Made by a program: the position numbers and the translations under genes
In this document: in pieces, positions 45,101 to 49,600 of the stretch
How positions within the stretch are numbered: the stretch's first letter is position 1
Layout of the letters: each line of letters starts with the position of its first letter
The notes under the pieces: model-generated
What the model was told of the DNA's origin: nothing
The model's database searches: none
What the model saw: only the letters and a program-made list of their open reading frames with translations
Origin: Platycnemis pennipes
Lineage: Eukaryota; Arthropoda; Insecta; Odonata; Platycnemididae
NCBI GenBank assembly: GCA_933228895.1
Contig: OW121848.1
Span: 99,715,470 to 99,779,469, forward strand
DNA: 64,000 nucleotides
Reading direction: 5' to 3'

Positions 45101-45847
45101 TCTGAAGGAAGGCTAAAATAAATGATGGGGTTACCTTCAAGTTCCCACTAACTTTCAACTTCAAAATCACAACAAATACCAAAATGACAAATCCGTGGAC
45201 ACACCCTAAACGCTACTACTGCTAGAAGAAATAATGATTCGTACTGGGTCCAACTTATACTTCATATTGAATGCCATCCTCTAAATTACACAGGTTCTTT
45301 TCCTCAGCCACAATTCTTGTGCACAGGTCATACACAAGATTTACCAGTAACAAGGGTTAATTGAATCAAGATATCTATTCTTCAATTAGATTGAACACTC
45401 GTGTAGCGGCAAGAATTTTGGTCACTAGATTAAGCATAGGGAACACAAAAGATTTACAGAATACCACCAGTGTTCAACCACAAGGTTGGAAGTAAGAGCG
45501 AACATCTATTACTGGAGCTATGAACAACGGCATGCGAAATTCTGATATCGAGGTAAGGGCAGGTTCGCTGCCCATAACATCTCACAACGGTGAGATGGGT
45601 GTGGCCAGCGGCCTCTGCCGGGTCAGAACTCTAGTTCTTAGGGCAGTAGTAGAAGGAATATCTGGTGGAGTAGTAGTCCAACACCCTCCCAGGGCTACTA
45701 CTCCACCAGACATTCCTTCTCCATTTAGAAAAAAGGGGCTTCTACTTTTGTATATAAACCATAACATTAGTGAAAATTCACCTGCAGATCAGGATTTTTC
45801 AGGAAACCGCTGGTGTCAACAATCAGGTTTCTGATCTTTTCAAACAT
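12024..45847 (-). CDS. NOB1: NOB1, 18S rRNA 3'-end (site D) endonuclease, complete gene
   Basis: PIN-domain nuclease of pre-40S particles that trims 20S pre-rRNA to mature 18S rRNA. Coding exons (minus): 45847-45782, 43923-43791, 43677-43469, 33417-33178, 29484-29170, 24554-24419, 12154-12024. All junctions are GT-AG and phases agree, giving 409 residues; human NOB1 has about 412. The PIN domain covers residues 1-136 with acidic residues D11 (VDTSGF), E37 (VVDEV) and D84 (SAADIRV) at the positions of the known active site. An acidic linker follows, then EEGWITPNNI and GCLTTDFAMQNVL. The zinc ribbon uses C244, C247, C283 and C286. The conserved tail is PKGGKH, PDYIAGFSPF and a lysine/arginine-rich end. 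Odd points: about 24 extra residues inside the zinc ribbon, and an additional phase-compatible exon in intron 3 (41344-41694) not counted here. AATAAA signals follow the stop at 11873-11878 and 11823-11828 (minus). Confidence 0.92.
12155..13411. other. NOB1 last intron, repeat-poor part
   Basis: No exon or clear element seen. Near 12327 the string CAGTCAAACCTAACTTAATG resembles a pogo/Tigger end, but no matching right end was found. Confidence 0.35.
13481..13505 (-). ncRNA. Hammerhead-like core, left terminal repeat (candidate)
   Basis: On the minus strand: CTGATGA, one base, then a 5-bp stem GGCTT/AAGCC with a 3-nt loop, then GAAA. This is the conserved hammerhead order (CUGANGA, stem II, GAAA). 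Penelope elements are known to carry hammerhead ribozymes in their terminal repeats. Stems I and III and the cleavage site were not convincingly resolved. Confidence 0.5.
13707..14879 (-). CDS. Penelope reverse transcriptase-GIY-YIG endonuclease, 5'-truncated
   Basis: 390 residues open without stops. RT core: GLAMGSPLSPLLSE at residues 40-53, YRYVDDIL at 78-85 (catalytic DD at 82-83), then LSYLDLEI at 121-128. The C-terminal GIY-YIG nuclease starts at SGIYKVKC (281-288) with YYVGQMGR (294-301) and the expected Arg and Glu in TTRLQEHR. A CxxC-bearing GIY-YIG domain after the RT identifies Penelope elements. Family members have several hundred residues more at the N-terminus, so RT fingers motifs are absent here. 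The ATG used is only the first Met in the open frame. Confidence 0.88.
   Translation of the reverse strand: MLQDSGSNPIVIEEIISLLEMCTNQNYFLFNSRYYKQVEGLAMGSPLSPLLSEIFMNNFENNFFKSANPLLNNVFYWYRYVDDILCCWTGSDHQLDCFLRVLNSQHPRINMTMEKETEGHLSYLDLEISIVDKKYYFGIFRKPSFCDLVIPADFCHPMSHKLAAFQTMIHRLVSLPLSNPEFNKELEIICHIATSNGYKRDIINKLLRKKLTKIAISEITAIPAFEPDKRTWCRLPFVGNLSYKLKRIFPKDKFKVCFYNPCTFSNILCKSKDAIDPKFHSGIYKVKCLSCDKYYVGQMGRDSTTRLQEHRRCVDKGDKSSLLAKHLLETSHHRLFDPKILHIERKGPRLDAWEQWEIMHNDNNLLLNDQLFRIHSPLLAIPFSNNPPVT
14888..14938. repeat. 24-bp perfect hairpin at a Penelope junction
   Basis: The arms 14888-14911 and 14915-14938 are exact reverse complements around a 3-nt loop, TCC. The hairpin sits where the truncated RT ORF meets the inverted terminal repeat, so it probably marks the template-switch or snap-back joint that created the inverted arrangement. 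Confidence 0.85.
15062..15086 (+). ncRNA. Hammerhead-like core, right terminal repeat (candidate)
   Basis: The plus-strand copy of the same core: CTGATGA (15062-15068), stem GGCTT/AAGCC with loop AGT, GAAA (15083-15086). It is identical to the inverted left copy. Cleavage is not shown. Confidence 0.5.
15231..15568 (+). repeat. tRNA-derived SINE, full copy with 11-bp target duplication
   Basis: The head GGTTGGTATGGTGG is followed by A box TGGCTAGAGTACTGG and B box GAGTTCAATTC. The body ends in an (ACCA)-type tail, AACCAACCAACC. The 11-bp direct repeats ACAAACATACT at 15220-15230 and 15569-15579 flank it, as made by LINE-driven integration. A second copy (minus) lies at 20547-20835 and a decayed one at 4365-4510. 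ORFs in it are artefacts. Confidence 0.85.
15580..16799. other. NOB1 intron, no feature seen
   Basis: Low-complexity AT-rich sequence. The ORF at 16598-16822 (serine/aspartate-rich) is unrecognised and has no supporting splice signals. Confidence 0.35.
16800..17170 (-). pseudogene. LINE 3' remnant
   Basis: Reads on the minus strand MRHDGLMKIIVERQVNKKN then GRPHMRCIEQVLKDVKEK and MKRLAYRRIEYRA, ending in a (TGA)-type tail at about 16808. It is the same C-terminal tail as at 29658-29927, with the RT portion lost. Confidence 0.75.
17911..19424. mobile_element. Pogo/Tigger-like non-autonomous element, copy A
   Basis: The left end is CAGTAGAAGCCCGGTATAG and the right end is the reverse complement of CAGTGGAATCCCGGTATAAC. 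TA flanks both (17909-17910, 19425-19426). Repeated TATAGCGAG/CTCGTTATA motifs fill the termini. It is homologous to copy B (54788-58924), for example around GTGCCAT(A/C)TCTACA. It carries an inserted CGATA-rich array. No transposase. Confidence 0.75.
18320..18870. repeat. GATATCGGGGCGCGATA arrays in both orientations
   Basis: First about nine 18-bp units (CGGGGCGCGATAAGATAT and variants, 18438-18600), then a stretch of CGATAAATATCG motifs, then three 26-bp units built on the inverse motif GCGCCCCGATAAAATATCAC (18690-18770). The unit is largely self-complementary. It starts at TAGGCATGGGCGATA, which resembles a hAT end. The Ser-Tyr-Arg-Ala-Pro-repeat ORF here is an artefact. Confidence 0.75.
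19785..20018 (-). pseudogene. Harbinger transposase C-terminal remnant
   Basis: Minus-strand reading: IEQLFGMYAAMSALRQGTAL, one stop, then AAKIIISCALVHNLMLMHHL, then EEAVVVPNISGDVREAVI. This is the conserved end of PIF/Harbinger nucleases (xIERxFGxxKxRFxxL, IIxACAVLHN). Its upstream half was displaced to beyond 22961 by the hAT insertion. Confidence 0.7.
20547..20835 (-). repeat. tRNA-derived SINE, second copy
   Basis: Minus-strand head GGGTTGGTGTGGTGGC, A box GGCTAGAGTACTGGCC; body ends CTCAGCTGTTGGTTTT. Same family as 15231-15568. It is nested in the hAT and so is younger than it. Confidence 0.8.
20875..21240 (-). pseudogene. hAT-associated N-terminal ORF fragment
   Basis: 121 residues with FHWLVLSHKDKGLYCKYCVL then GFRSVHHNVTPLRKLVKKPL, resembling the N-terminal (TTF/ZMYM-like) region of hAT transposases where a WL..S...KG.YCK.C motif precedes the catalytic part. 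The catalytic and dimerisation domains are missing. Confidence 0.6.
23646..24418. other. NOB1 intron, no feature seen
   Basis: AT-rich sequence between the Harbinger nest and NOB1 exon 6. Nothing recognised. Confidence 0.35.
24419..24554 (-). CDS. NOB1: NOB1 exon 6
   Basis: Encodes FSVPRPKGGKHSSDP through LDPDYIAG. The acceptor is GTTTTAG/TTTTCAG; the nearer TTTTCAG would break the frame. The donor is ATTGCAG/GTAACA, phase 1. It matches human SLPTPKGGKY and APDYIAG. Confidence 0.88.
24688..26021 (+). mobile_element. Mariner transposon, near full length
   Basis: 1334 bp with inverted ends CGAGGGCAAACTTAAAAATA and the reverse complement of CGAGGGCAAACTTGAAATAA; TA on both sides (24686-24687, 26022-26023). 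Contains one decayed transposase gene. The length and the ends fit a mariner lineage. Confidence 0.9.
24849..25922 (+). pseudogene. Mariner transposase, two frameshifts and an altered active site
   Basis: Starts MELPLASPSRCEIRSVIRFL; the frame breaks near 24930 and continues as VEVYSEKSIDVKNVRKWCRE from 24952. Helix-turn-helix N-terminus, then VMGDETWVHHY (first catalytic Asp), HHENTCPH, and YSPDLAPSD (third Asp). A second frameshift at about 25737, one base lost after LAPSD, moves the tail FLALKKHLGGMKF...YIEK into another frame. In HHENTCPH the second Asp (normally HDN) is Glu. The protein is not expected to be active. Confidence 0.88.
26160..27105 (+). pseudogene. LINE remnant (RT tail), interrupted
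   Basis: Plus-strand pieces: KLADDAMLVASSEDELAG at about 26190 (the FADD box region, F lost), GINFSKPELVIFE near 26420, PLVFSVFLYGCETWVRDI at 26588-26650, then TILRCFGHIVRREGENLKEL at 26955-27015 and GKIVGTRPRGRTASR. This is the order of a LINE RT tail. Stops and shifts are common. A 121-bp insertion splits it at 26270-26390, and a decayed SINE-like block lies near 26820-26890. Confidence 0.7.
26270..26390. mobile_element. 121-bp insertion with 10-bp target duplication
   Basis: AAGGATATAA is repeated at 26260-26269 and 26391-26400. The insert opens with CAAGGAGAAAAAACC (26270-26284), whose exact reverse complement lies at 26326-26340, so its first 71 bases form a hairpin. A second possible stem AACCACTT/AAGTGGTT overlaps it. 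Origin unknown: SINE-like by its duplication, but without tRNA boxes. Confidence 0.6.
27118..27347. mobile_element. TTAA-flanked MITE, piggyBac type
   Basis: 230 bp starting CACACTCAATGC and ending GCGTTGAGTGTG, flanked by TTAA at 27114-27117 and 27348-27351. Contains an internal palindrome-like CTTGAATTCAAGG. No coding capacity. Confidence 0.75.
27352..29169. other. NOB1 intron with half of a TIR element
   Basis: 27354-27600 matches the left part of the element at 32203-32687 (TATCACACTAGCTGTTGCC, then CGTGCAACCATGG), but no right end was found. From 27600 to the next NOB1 exon nothing else was recognised. Confidence 0.45.
29170..29484 (-). CDS. NOB1: NOB1 exon 5 (zinc ribbon, enlarged)
   Basis: 105 residues, NVLKQIGLSV to RGKR. 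Contains LRCHACF, then 35 residues before FCPKCG, where human NOB1 has 11. The additional residues are PAGASLVPGVRSTLQGASIV and a few more. The acceptor is TTCCAG/AATGTC and the donor AAGAGA/GTGAGT. The four zinc cysteines are intact. Confidence 0.9.
29608..30430 (-). pseudogene. LINE 3' half (RT tail)
   Basis: Minus strand: RT box FADDI near 30370, then LTRYHLKVNKMKTKVLVCSK and VTSDGQSKREIASRISQAI (30003-30356), then MMKIKWLDLVSNQEVLRRVG, GHILRLNGLMKTIVEGKVSR and GRPRMRYLEQVVKDLKE (29658-29927). The 3' end carries the palindrome CAATCCTAGGATTG (29617-29630) beside a TGATGA-like tail. Several frameshifts; inactive. Confidence 0.82.
30971..31178 (-). CDS. Unrecognised terminal exon inside NOB1 intron 4
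   Basis: A strong acceptor TTTCTCCTTCAG/GTTCAT is followed by 68 open codons after a one-base split codon: FIVLCIKLKTHLCSGDEKPI, then NLRIVRQRTYSTATKATAK, CKSFPKGKGWTFFIKLSKK and NEGIV, then TAA. AATAAA lies about 20 bases after the stop (30945-30950). The entry phase (2) does not fit NOB1 exon 4 (phase 0), so it is unlikely to be an alternative NOB1 end. The pattern is faintly like the end of a MATH/TRAF domain (KxFxKGxGW), but I do not recognise it. It may belong to a nested gene or an old retroposed copy. Confidence 0.4.
31179..32031. other. NOB1 intron, no feature seen
   Basis: AT-rich. A possible decayed tRNA-like B box (GAGTTCCAATCC) sits nearby at about 30880 but has no convincing A box. 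No gene found. Confidence 0.35.
32032..32202 (+). pseudogene. LINE RT C-terminal fragment
   Basis: MRPHLEYTGSVWDPKNEDLI then KLNKVQRRVVHFVTNSYKYT and VTQLLGEHGWETLQ: the conserved end of Jockey/CR1-type RTs (VRPxLEYxxxVWDP, QRRAARF, GWxxL). It is cut by the TIR element that follows; the frame seems to resume after 32688 (KRGLFTRLKL). Confidence 0.8.
32203..32687. mobile_element. TIR element, about 485 bp
   Basis: The left end GGCTATATCACACTAGCCG and the right end CGGCTAGTGTGATACGGTCC are inverted, and the repeat continues with TTGCCGGTTAC / GTAACCGGTAA. Inserted into the LINE fragment. No ORF of interest. The superfamily was not identified; a partial relative lies at 27354. Confidence 0.7.
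33178..33417 (-). CDS. NOB1: NOB1 exon 4 (acidic linker, GWITP motif)
   Basis: 80 residues, phase 0 at both ends: an Asp/Glu-rich linker, then EEGWITPNNI and VGCLTTDFAMQ. The acceptor is AAACAG/GATAGT and the donor ATGCAG/GTAATT. An in-frame ATG 9 bases upstream of the acceptor is intronic and is not a start. Confidence 0.9.
33555..35154. other. NOB1 intron with scraps of LINE RT on both strands
   Basis: 33570-33640 (plus) reads VAYIIPVHKK and, after a shift, KGDITESV, like the start of a Jockey-type RT (xxITPVHKKGDxxxxxNYRPI). 34580-34702 (minus) reads KPNPVEDLRRISGTKFLTVL, like another RT motif 0/1. Both are short and broken. The remainder (33700-34500, 34710-35150) gave nothing. Confidence 0.45.
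35556..35744 (+). CDS. Pogo-like transposase, N-terminal part
   Basis: MVRKHARVIGG..., then AVEAVKCGRMTLRPACKEFE and VPKSTVYDKLKGKHRKNLG. This is a Pipsqueak-type helix-turn-helix (DNA binding), usual at the start of pogo-family proteins. It stops at the nested insertion; the matching remainder resumes at about 37626. Confidence 0.8.
35745..37625. mobile_element. Nested element with inverted GC-rich tandem-repeat ends
   Basis: Flanked by AAAAATCTGGGG at 35733-35744 and 37626-37637 (12 bp). Left end: about eight copies of a 12-15 bp unit of the type CTCGGCGCGGCCAC (35755-35862). Right end: about nine copies in inverse orientation (37498-37612). The middle is AT-rich and holds LINE sequence (35930-36930). 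The ORFs rich in Arg, Pro and Ala at both ends are artefacts of the repeats. Confidence 0.75.
35930..36930 (+). pseudogene. LINE RT fragments inside the nested element
   Basis: LNGDGRSNNDIRRGISLAKE at 35948-36009 is a LINE RT-tail motif. Further on, INDINKGVKSKILFADDAVV at about 36425-36480 is the FADD box, followed by AIEKWCETWQLEINFFKCVV in a shifted frame and SAKYLGMLLTHDLSWGKHI near 36670. Their order is not collinear (tail before catalytic box), so two fragments are joined. Confidence 0.65.
37620..39199 (+). CDS. Pogo-like transposase, DDE catalytic part
   Basis: The open frame runs 37508-39199; its first 38 codons are read through the nested element's repeats. Native sequence starts about GGQTVLSNQEESQLSQGIL. 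Then come the second helix-turn-helix (CENP-B type; FLNRMGRQEKTFKDN, WVRGFMTRRPEL) and the DDE nuclease: NYDETNF, MGDNLSSH and YQPLDLAFFRPLK. In frame numbering the acidic triad is D156, D264, D300, a DD35D spacing. A C-terminal region ends DLRRGRFIFSG. There are no stops over 1.6 kb. One base is apparently missing or extra relative to the N-terminal part at the duplicated A-run. Confidence 0.88.
40120..40358. mobile_element. TTAA-flanked MITE, piggyBac type
   Basis: 239 bp from CCCTTTGCGGTCC to GGACCGCAAAGGG, flanked by TTAA at 40116-40119 and 40359-40362. Two further GTCCAACGTCGAG repeats lie near the left end. No ORF. Confidence 0.85.
40363..41343. other. NOB1 intron 3, no gene seen
   Basis: Weak scattered TGGGAC(G/A) motifs at 40590-40860 suggest a decayed element. 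G-rich run near 41180-41240. Nothing else. Confidence 0.35.
41344..41694 (-). CDS. GST-C-like domain exon inside NOB1 intron 3
   Basis: 117 open codons, phase 0 at both ends, acceptor TTCCCTCAG/GATTC and donor ACTAAG/GTGTGT. The core reads PPILHVINEYLGDHSYLMNF, then GIDLALFRLLVSG, then FPHIMRWMHHIKNI. This follows the pattern of the GST-C-like N-terminal region of eEF1B-beta (LNDYLADKSYIEGY, ADVAVFEAV, ALRWYNHIKSY) and of long CysRS isoforms. NOB1 exon 3 ends and exon 4 begins in phase 0, so this exon could be spliced into NOB1 without a shift (526 residues). It may equally be an exon of a nested gene; no partner exon was found. Confidence 0.55.
41695..43468. other. NOB1 intron 3, first part
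   Basis: A decayed minus-strand tRNA-like block with B box GAGTTCAAGTCCC lies at about 42770-42905. A stretch of GATACTTTCGAGTACTCG motifs lies at 42150-42240. No gene. Confidence 0.4.
43469..43677 (-). CDS. NOB1: NOB1 exon 3
   Basis: Encodes VTDFSKKTGDYHCLSAADIR and continues to the end of the PIN domain (FGFYLPPKR). Carries D84. The acceptor is TTCCAG/TCACTG and the donor AAAAGG/GTATGA; it ends in phase 0. It agrees with human VTEFSKKTGDY and DIQVLALTYQLE. Confidence 0.9.
43791..43923 (-). CDS. NOB1: NOB1 exon 2
   Basis: Starts NIGDAIYTVQNVVDEV (human: DIGKNIYTIREVVTEI) and includes RKLVVLPYDLQIKEP. Carries acidic residue E37. The acceptor is TTTCAG/AATATT and the donor AATTTG/GTAAGT; it ends in phase 1. 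Confidence 0.9.
43924..45650. other. NOB1 intron 1, no gene seen
   Basis: The ORF at 44474-44821 (115 codons) matches nothing I know and lacks splice support. The remainder is AT-rich. Confidence 0.35.
45651..45720. repeat. 70-nt hairpin in NOB1 intron 1
   Basis: The arms 45651-45679 and 45692-45720 pair over 29 positions with one mismatch and one G-U (or A-C, by strand), around a 12-nt loop. The size suits a miRNA-precursor-like hairpin or the fused ends of a MITE. It lies 62 bp downstream of NOB1 exon 1 in the transcribed direction. Confidence 0.7.
45782..45847 (-). CDS. NOB1: NOB1 exon 1
   Basis: Encodes MFEKIRNLIVDTSGFLKNPD then LQ (22 residues), the first beta strand of the PIN domain with catalytic D11. 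The donor is CTGCAG/GTGAAT. The ATG is the first in frame and matches the usual NOB1 start, a few residues before VDT. Confidence 0.88.
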
Positions 45848-46455
45848 TTTGACTCAGTTTCCACAAAATTAATTTGACCGTTACGATTACAGTATTTTGC
45901 CGATAGAATCCACAGATATTTTGCTGTTCATCCAAGGGGAACGATAATTTTTGATGAGGCTAATATTTCCGCTGTGCGTTGTACTGTCCACTTCCCAGAG
46001 TCAACACGTGCACACATTCAAGTCATGCAAGCACATGCAAATATCTGTTGACGGATGACGCTACGTAATTAATAACACTTTTGTTTTTACTAGTATCTAT
46101 TTTAGCCACAGGTGGCAGCAGGAGAACGTAAACAACGAACTTCGAGATGATCGCGCTGATCGCCATCGCGGAATTTGTGAAAATTTAAATACGTTCAAGG
46201 ATGATGAATCAAGTGTTTCATAACAGAACTGCAAAGATTCATTATAATTTCTCACGTGCATTATTTTAGTAGTTGATTGTGAAGTGGGACAAAGAGTTTG
46301 TCTTGAGTGGTTGTCGTAGTGGCGTGTTTTGTACTACACCAAACTGGTGAAATTATTGCAGGGACAAGATAAATGGTGTACATAAAATCAATTACCCTGC
46401 AGTGCTCGCACAAAGGATTATTGCGCTCAGCTTTGGAGCTAAAATTTTGGGAGAA
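45848..46455. promoter_or_regulatory. Shared divergent promoter region of NOB1 and RAP1
   Basis: 608 bp separate the NOB1 start codon (minus) from the RAP1 start codon (plus), with no repeat inside. Such spacing usually means a bidirectional promoter. No TATA box or initiator could be placed. Transcription starts and 5' UTRs are unknown. Confidence 0.5.
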
Positions 46456-46605
46456 ATGGAAATAACACTCAATAAGTCGCCGCCGAAAATTGATACAAAG
46501 CACTTACACTTATCAAAACGTCTGTTTTTTAATGAAAATGGGACTCCCATTGTATTTAATGTTATACCATCTCCTGACAGAGACCTGATAGTACAATTAA
46601 TTAAG
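46456..46605 (+). CDS. TERF2IP: RAP1 exon 1
   Basis: 50 codons from MEITLNKSPP. This ATG is the only one in the open frame; upstream codons lack an ATG. The donor is ATTAAG/GTATTG, phase 0. Covers the first half of the BRCT fold. Confidence 0.82.
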
Positions 46606-49600
46606 GTATTGCCATTGCATGAATGTTATGCCAATGACTCAGAGTAAAGTTGACTATGATGGTATATTTGCAATTGATTCTGCGTCCTTGAGCTGATAAA
46701 TGTATTTAATAGCGAGTATTGAATAAAAAAGTTATTGCTTTCTAACAGAAACTTTAAGATTTTAAGCACAATAAACCACCATGAATCTAGGTGGAAACAT
46801 GGATTCTTTTCAGTGTTTTCTCCATCTTATCTTCCTTGCATGTTAAAAGTGTCTTATTGTGCCTAGCCTTCCATTACATCCTTGAAGTTCACATCCAGCT
46901 GTTGATATTTATGCTCAAGGTTTCGATTTTCATGTTTTACAGCTAACTTTGATGATTTAAAAATCGTTTCTAGCAGTAGAACTGGATGACTTATTTTTAG
47001 GTAGAACCTGGTCAAAGAAAGTGCATATGTGAGAATTTACTTTGTGGCTTACTTGAAATGAGGTTAATGTATGCCGACTTATGCATGACTCTTAAGTTTT
47101 TAAGAATTCTTTCCTGTGCTACTGAAGTCAACTCTTGATACATTCAAGTTTCTTTACGCATCATTACAACGAACTAATTTACCAACCGAAATGTTTTTGC
47201 TATTTTATCAGTCCAAAATTATACTCCAGCCATCTATTTGCATTCTTAAATAGCAAATCTGAACGATTGAATTCATGCCAATGGGAATTATGCCTTTTAT
47301 TACCCATTTGAAAATTATTCACCCACCTTGGAATATCATTAATAAAACTCTCTCAACTTTAAGGATGGAGGTGGCGCAGTGACTGTTGAAGATTCTTTGC
47401 CGAGTTCTGGTGTTATAACCATTTCATCTGGTTCACAACCTATGGAGCATGCTAAAGAAGTGATAAGTTCATCTTTTATTTATGCTTGCTGTTTTAATGG
47501 TGAACTTATGAATGTGGAGGATTTCAGGTGAGGTTATTGCTTAATTTTTTTCACATAAATCCATTTATAAATTTAAGCAGTGGAAAATCAAGAACTCTTA
47601 CAGATTAAGTCTTCTGGTCTTTAGTTTCTTTAAAATCTTCCATTTATATTCACTCTCTAGTGTAGTTTAACGTAAGGTCTAATAATTAGATTAGATTTGG
47701 TTCAACGTTGTGTGAAGCTTGTCTGAAGAGAGACAGTAAAAATAATGATAACCAGGAAACCTGTTACGAACTTTTTCAAATTCAACCTATTGTACAAAAC
47801 ACATTGAGAACTCAACAGATCTTCTCTTGAGTTGTTGAAATGAAGATTAGGCCCTGGTGAAAATAAACCGTGACAGACAGTGTGACAGACAATGTGACAC
47901 AAGCGTGAACACAGTGTGCTTAGAATGTGACAAGAGTGTGATTACAGTGTACATACACCGTGACAAAAGCGTAAATTGGGACTCAAAAGCGTGCAGAAAG
48001 GGTGATAGACACTGTGACGGTACAGTGTGTTCACAGTGTGAGGACACCGTGCACACATTGTGAGGACACTGTGACTCATACCCATGTACAGTGTGCTGAG
48101 CATTGTGGTCACACTGTCCATCACGCTTTGAAGGGAGCACACTGTGCGTACAGTGTACATACACTGTGACTAATACACTTGCACAGTGTGATACACATTG
48201 TTGTCACACTGTCTGTCACGGTTTATTTTCACCAGGGGGGAATTTGGATGCAAAATAGCAAGGATAGTTTAATAATGTGAATATGTTTACAGTTTACTAT
48301 ACCTCTTAAAAGTCATTTCTTCATATGCTTTAAAGTAACATTTGTCTCAATTGCTGACAATCCTTTCTTGTTCATTGTTTTTTTTTTACAGTCTCAATGG
48401 GGTATACTTATTTTGTTTCACTTTTGTCTGAAAGATTTTACTTTTAACTTAAATGGTGAGCAAACAATGTGTTTTTAACATAAATGAACCCTGGTGAAAA
48501 TAAACTGCGACAGACAATGTGACAGAAGCGTGAACACAGTGTGCTTAGAATGTGACAAGAGCATGAGTACAGTGTGCATTAGGGTGGTCCAAAAAAAAAT
48601 TTTTTTTTAACACCCGCTCCACATGTTTGCCCCTGTTCCATTTGGTGTTTGGTGAAAACTATGAAAAAAAAATTCAGGCAAATTGGTTAATATTTAGAGG
48701 TCCCTATGATTGAGCACTTTTTGGGTGAATGCAGATTTTTAACTAAAACAATAGTATTTTAATGAAAAAAAATTAATGGTGGCATAACTGAATACATAAA
48801 TAATGTTAAATGATCATGATGCATTTACTGTGACCATAAATAAGTCTATGAAAAGGTAAAAGGTATGTTAAATAATTTGATTACATGGTTTGGTGTGATT
48901 TAATAATCCGAAGAAGATACTGAAACTGGCATTCATTCTTGGTTATACACATATTGAATGTTTGTATCAGGGCAATGCCCCTTTCAGCGCAGTCATTAAC
49001 TACTTTCATCTTGTGAACAGCCTGTTTGAGTTGTATGTAATCGGGATCCGAATCCCACAACTTAGGTTCTTTGCAAAGAAATGAAGCAGACTTTTATTCC
49101 CATCTTTATGGAGAATGCCAAACGGTTCTGTAGTTTGCTGTTTCACATGTGTTTCCAGAGGAGTTTCATGTTTAAATGTTTTACTCTCAACTCTCTTAAG
49201 AGCCTTAGCTTTTGGTGGGCGCTGTAGGTTAGTAACCATTTTAACTTTGGTAGAGTCACAGACTCGAATTTCTCTTTTGATCCAATAGGACTTTGGCCAC
49301 CAAGAAAGGTATACCACAACTTTAAAAGCTCGAGGTAATCATCTCGAGGCTGCTTTGACTTAATTGGGTCTTCTAAAATAGCAGCATATTATCCCATCAT
49401 TTCTCCTCTTAACATTTTGATTTCATTGGAATCATACAGATCATCACTGCCTTGAGAATATATTAGCTTGTTGATACGAGGCCATTGTTTCTGGAAACAC
49501 TTAAATATTGCGACATCTGGACCCCCACTAACTCCAAATGCTGTGGTAAAAAAGAAGACGTCATGATTTAAAGTACACGGTGCTTGCAAGAAATCCACAC

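Noticed and set aside
47847..48164. Cys/His/Val-rich ORFs, superficially zinc-finger-like
   Set aside because: They arise from the GTGACA/CACTGTG motif of the foldback element; a similar ORF appears in copy 2 at 50936-51181.
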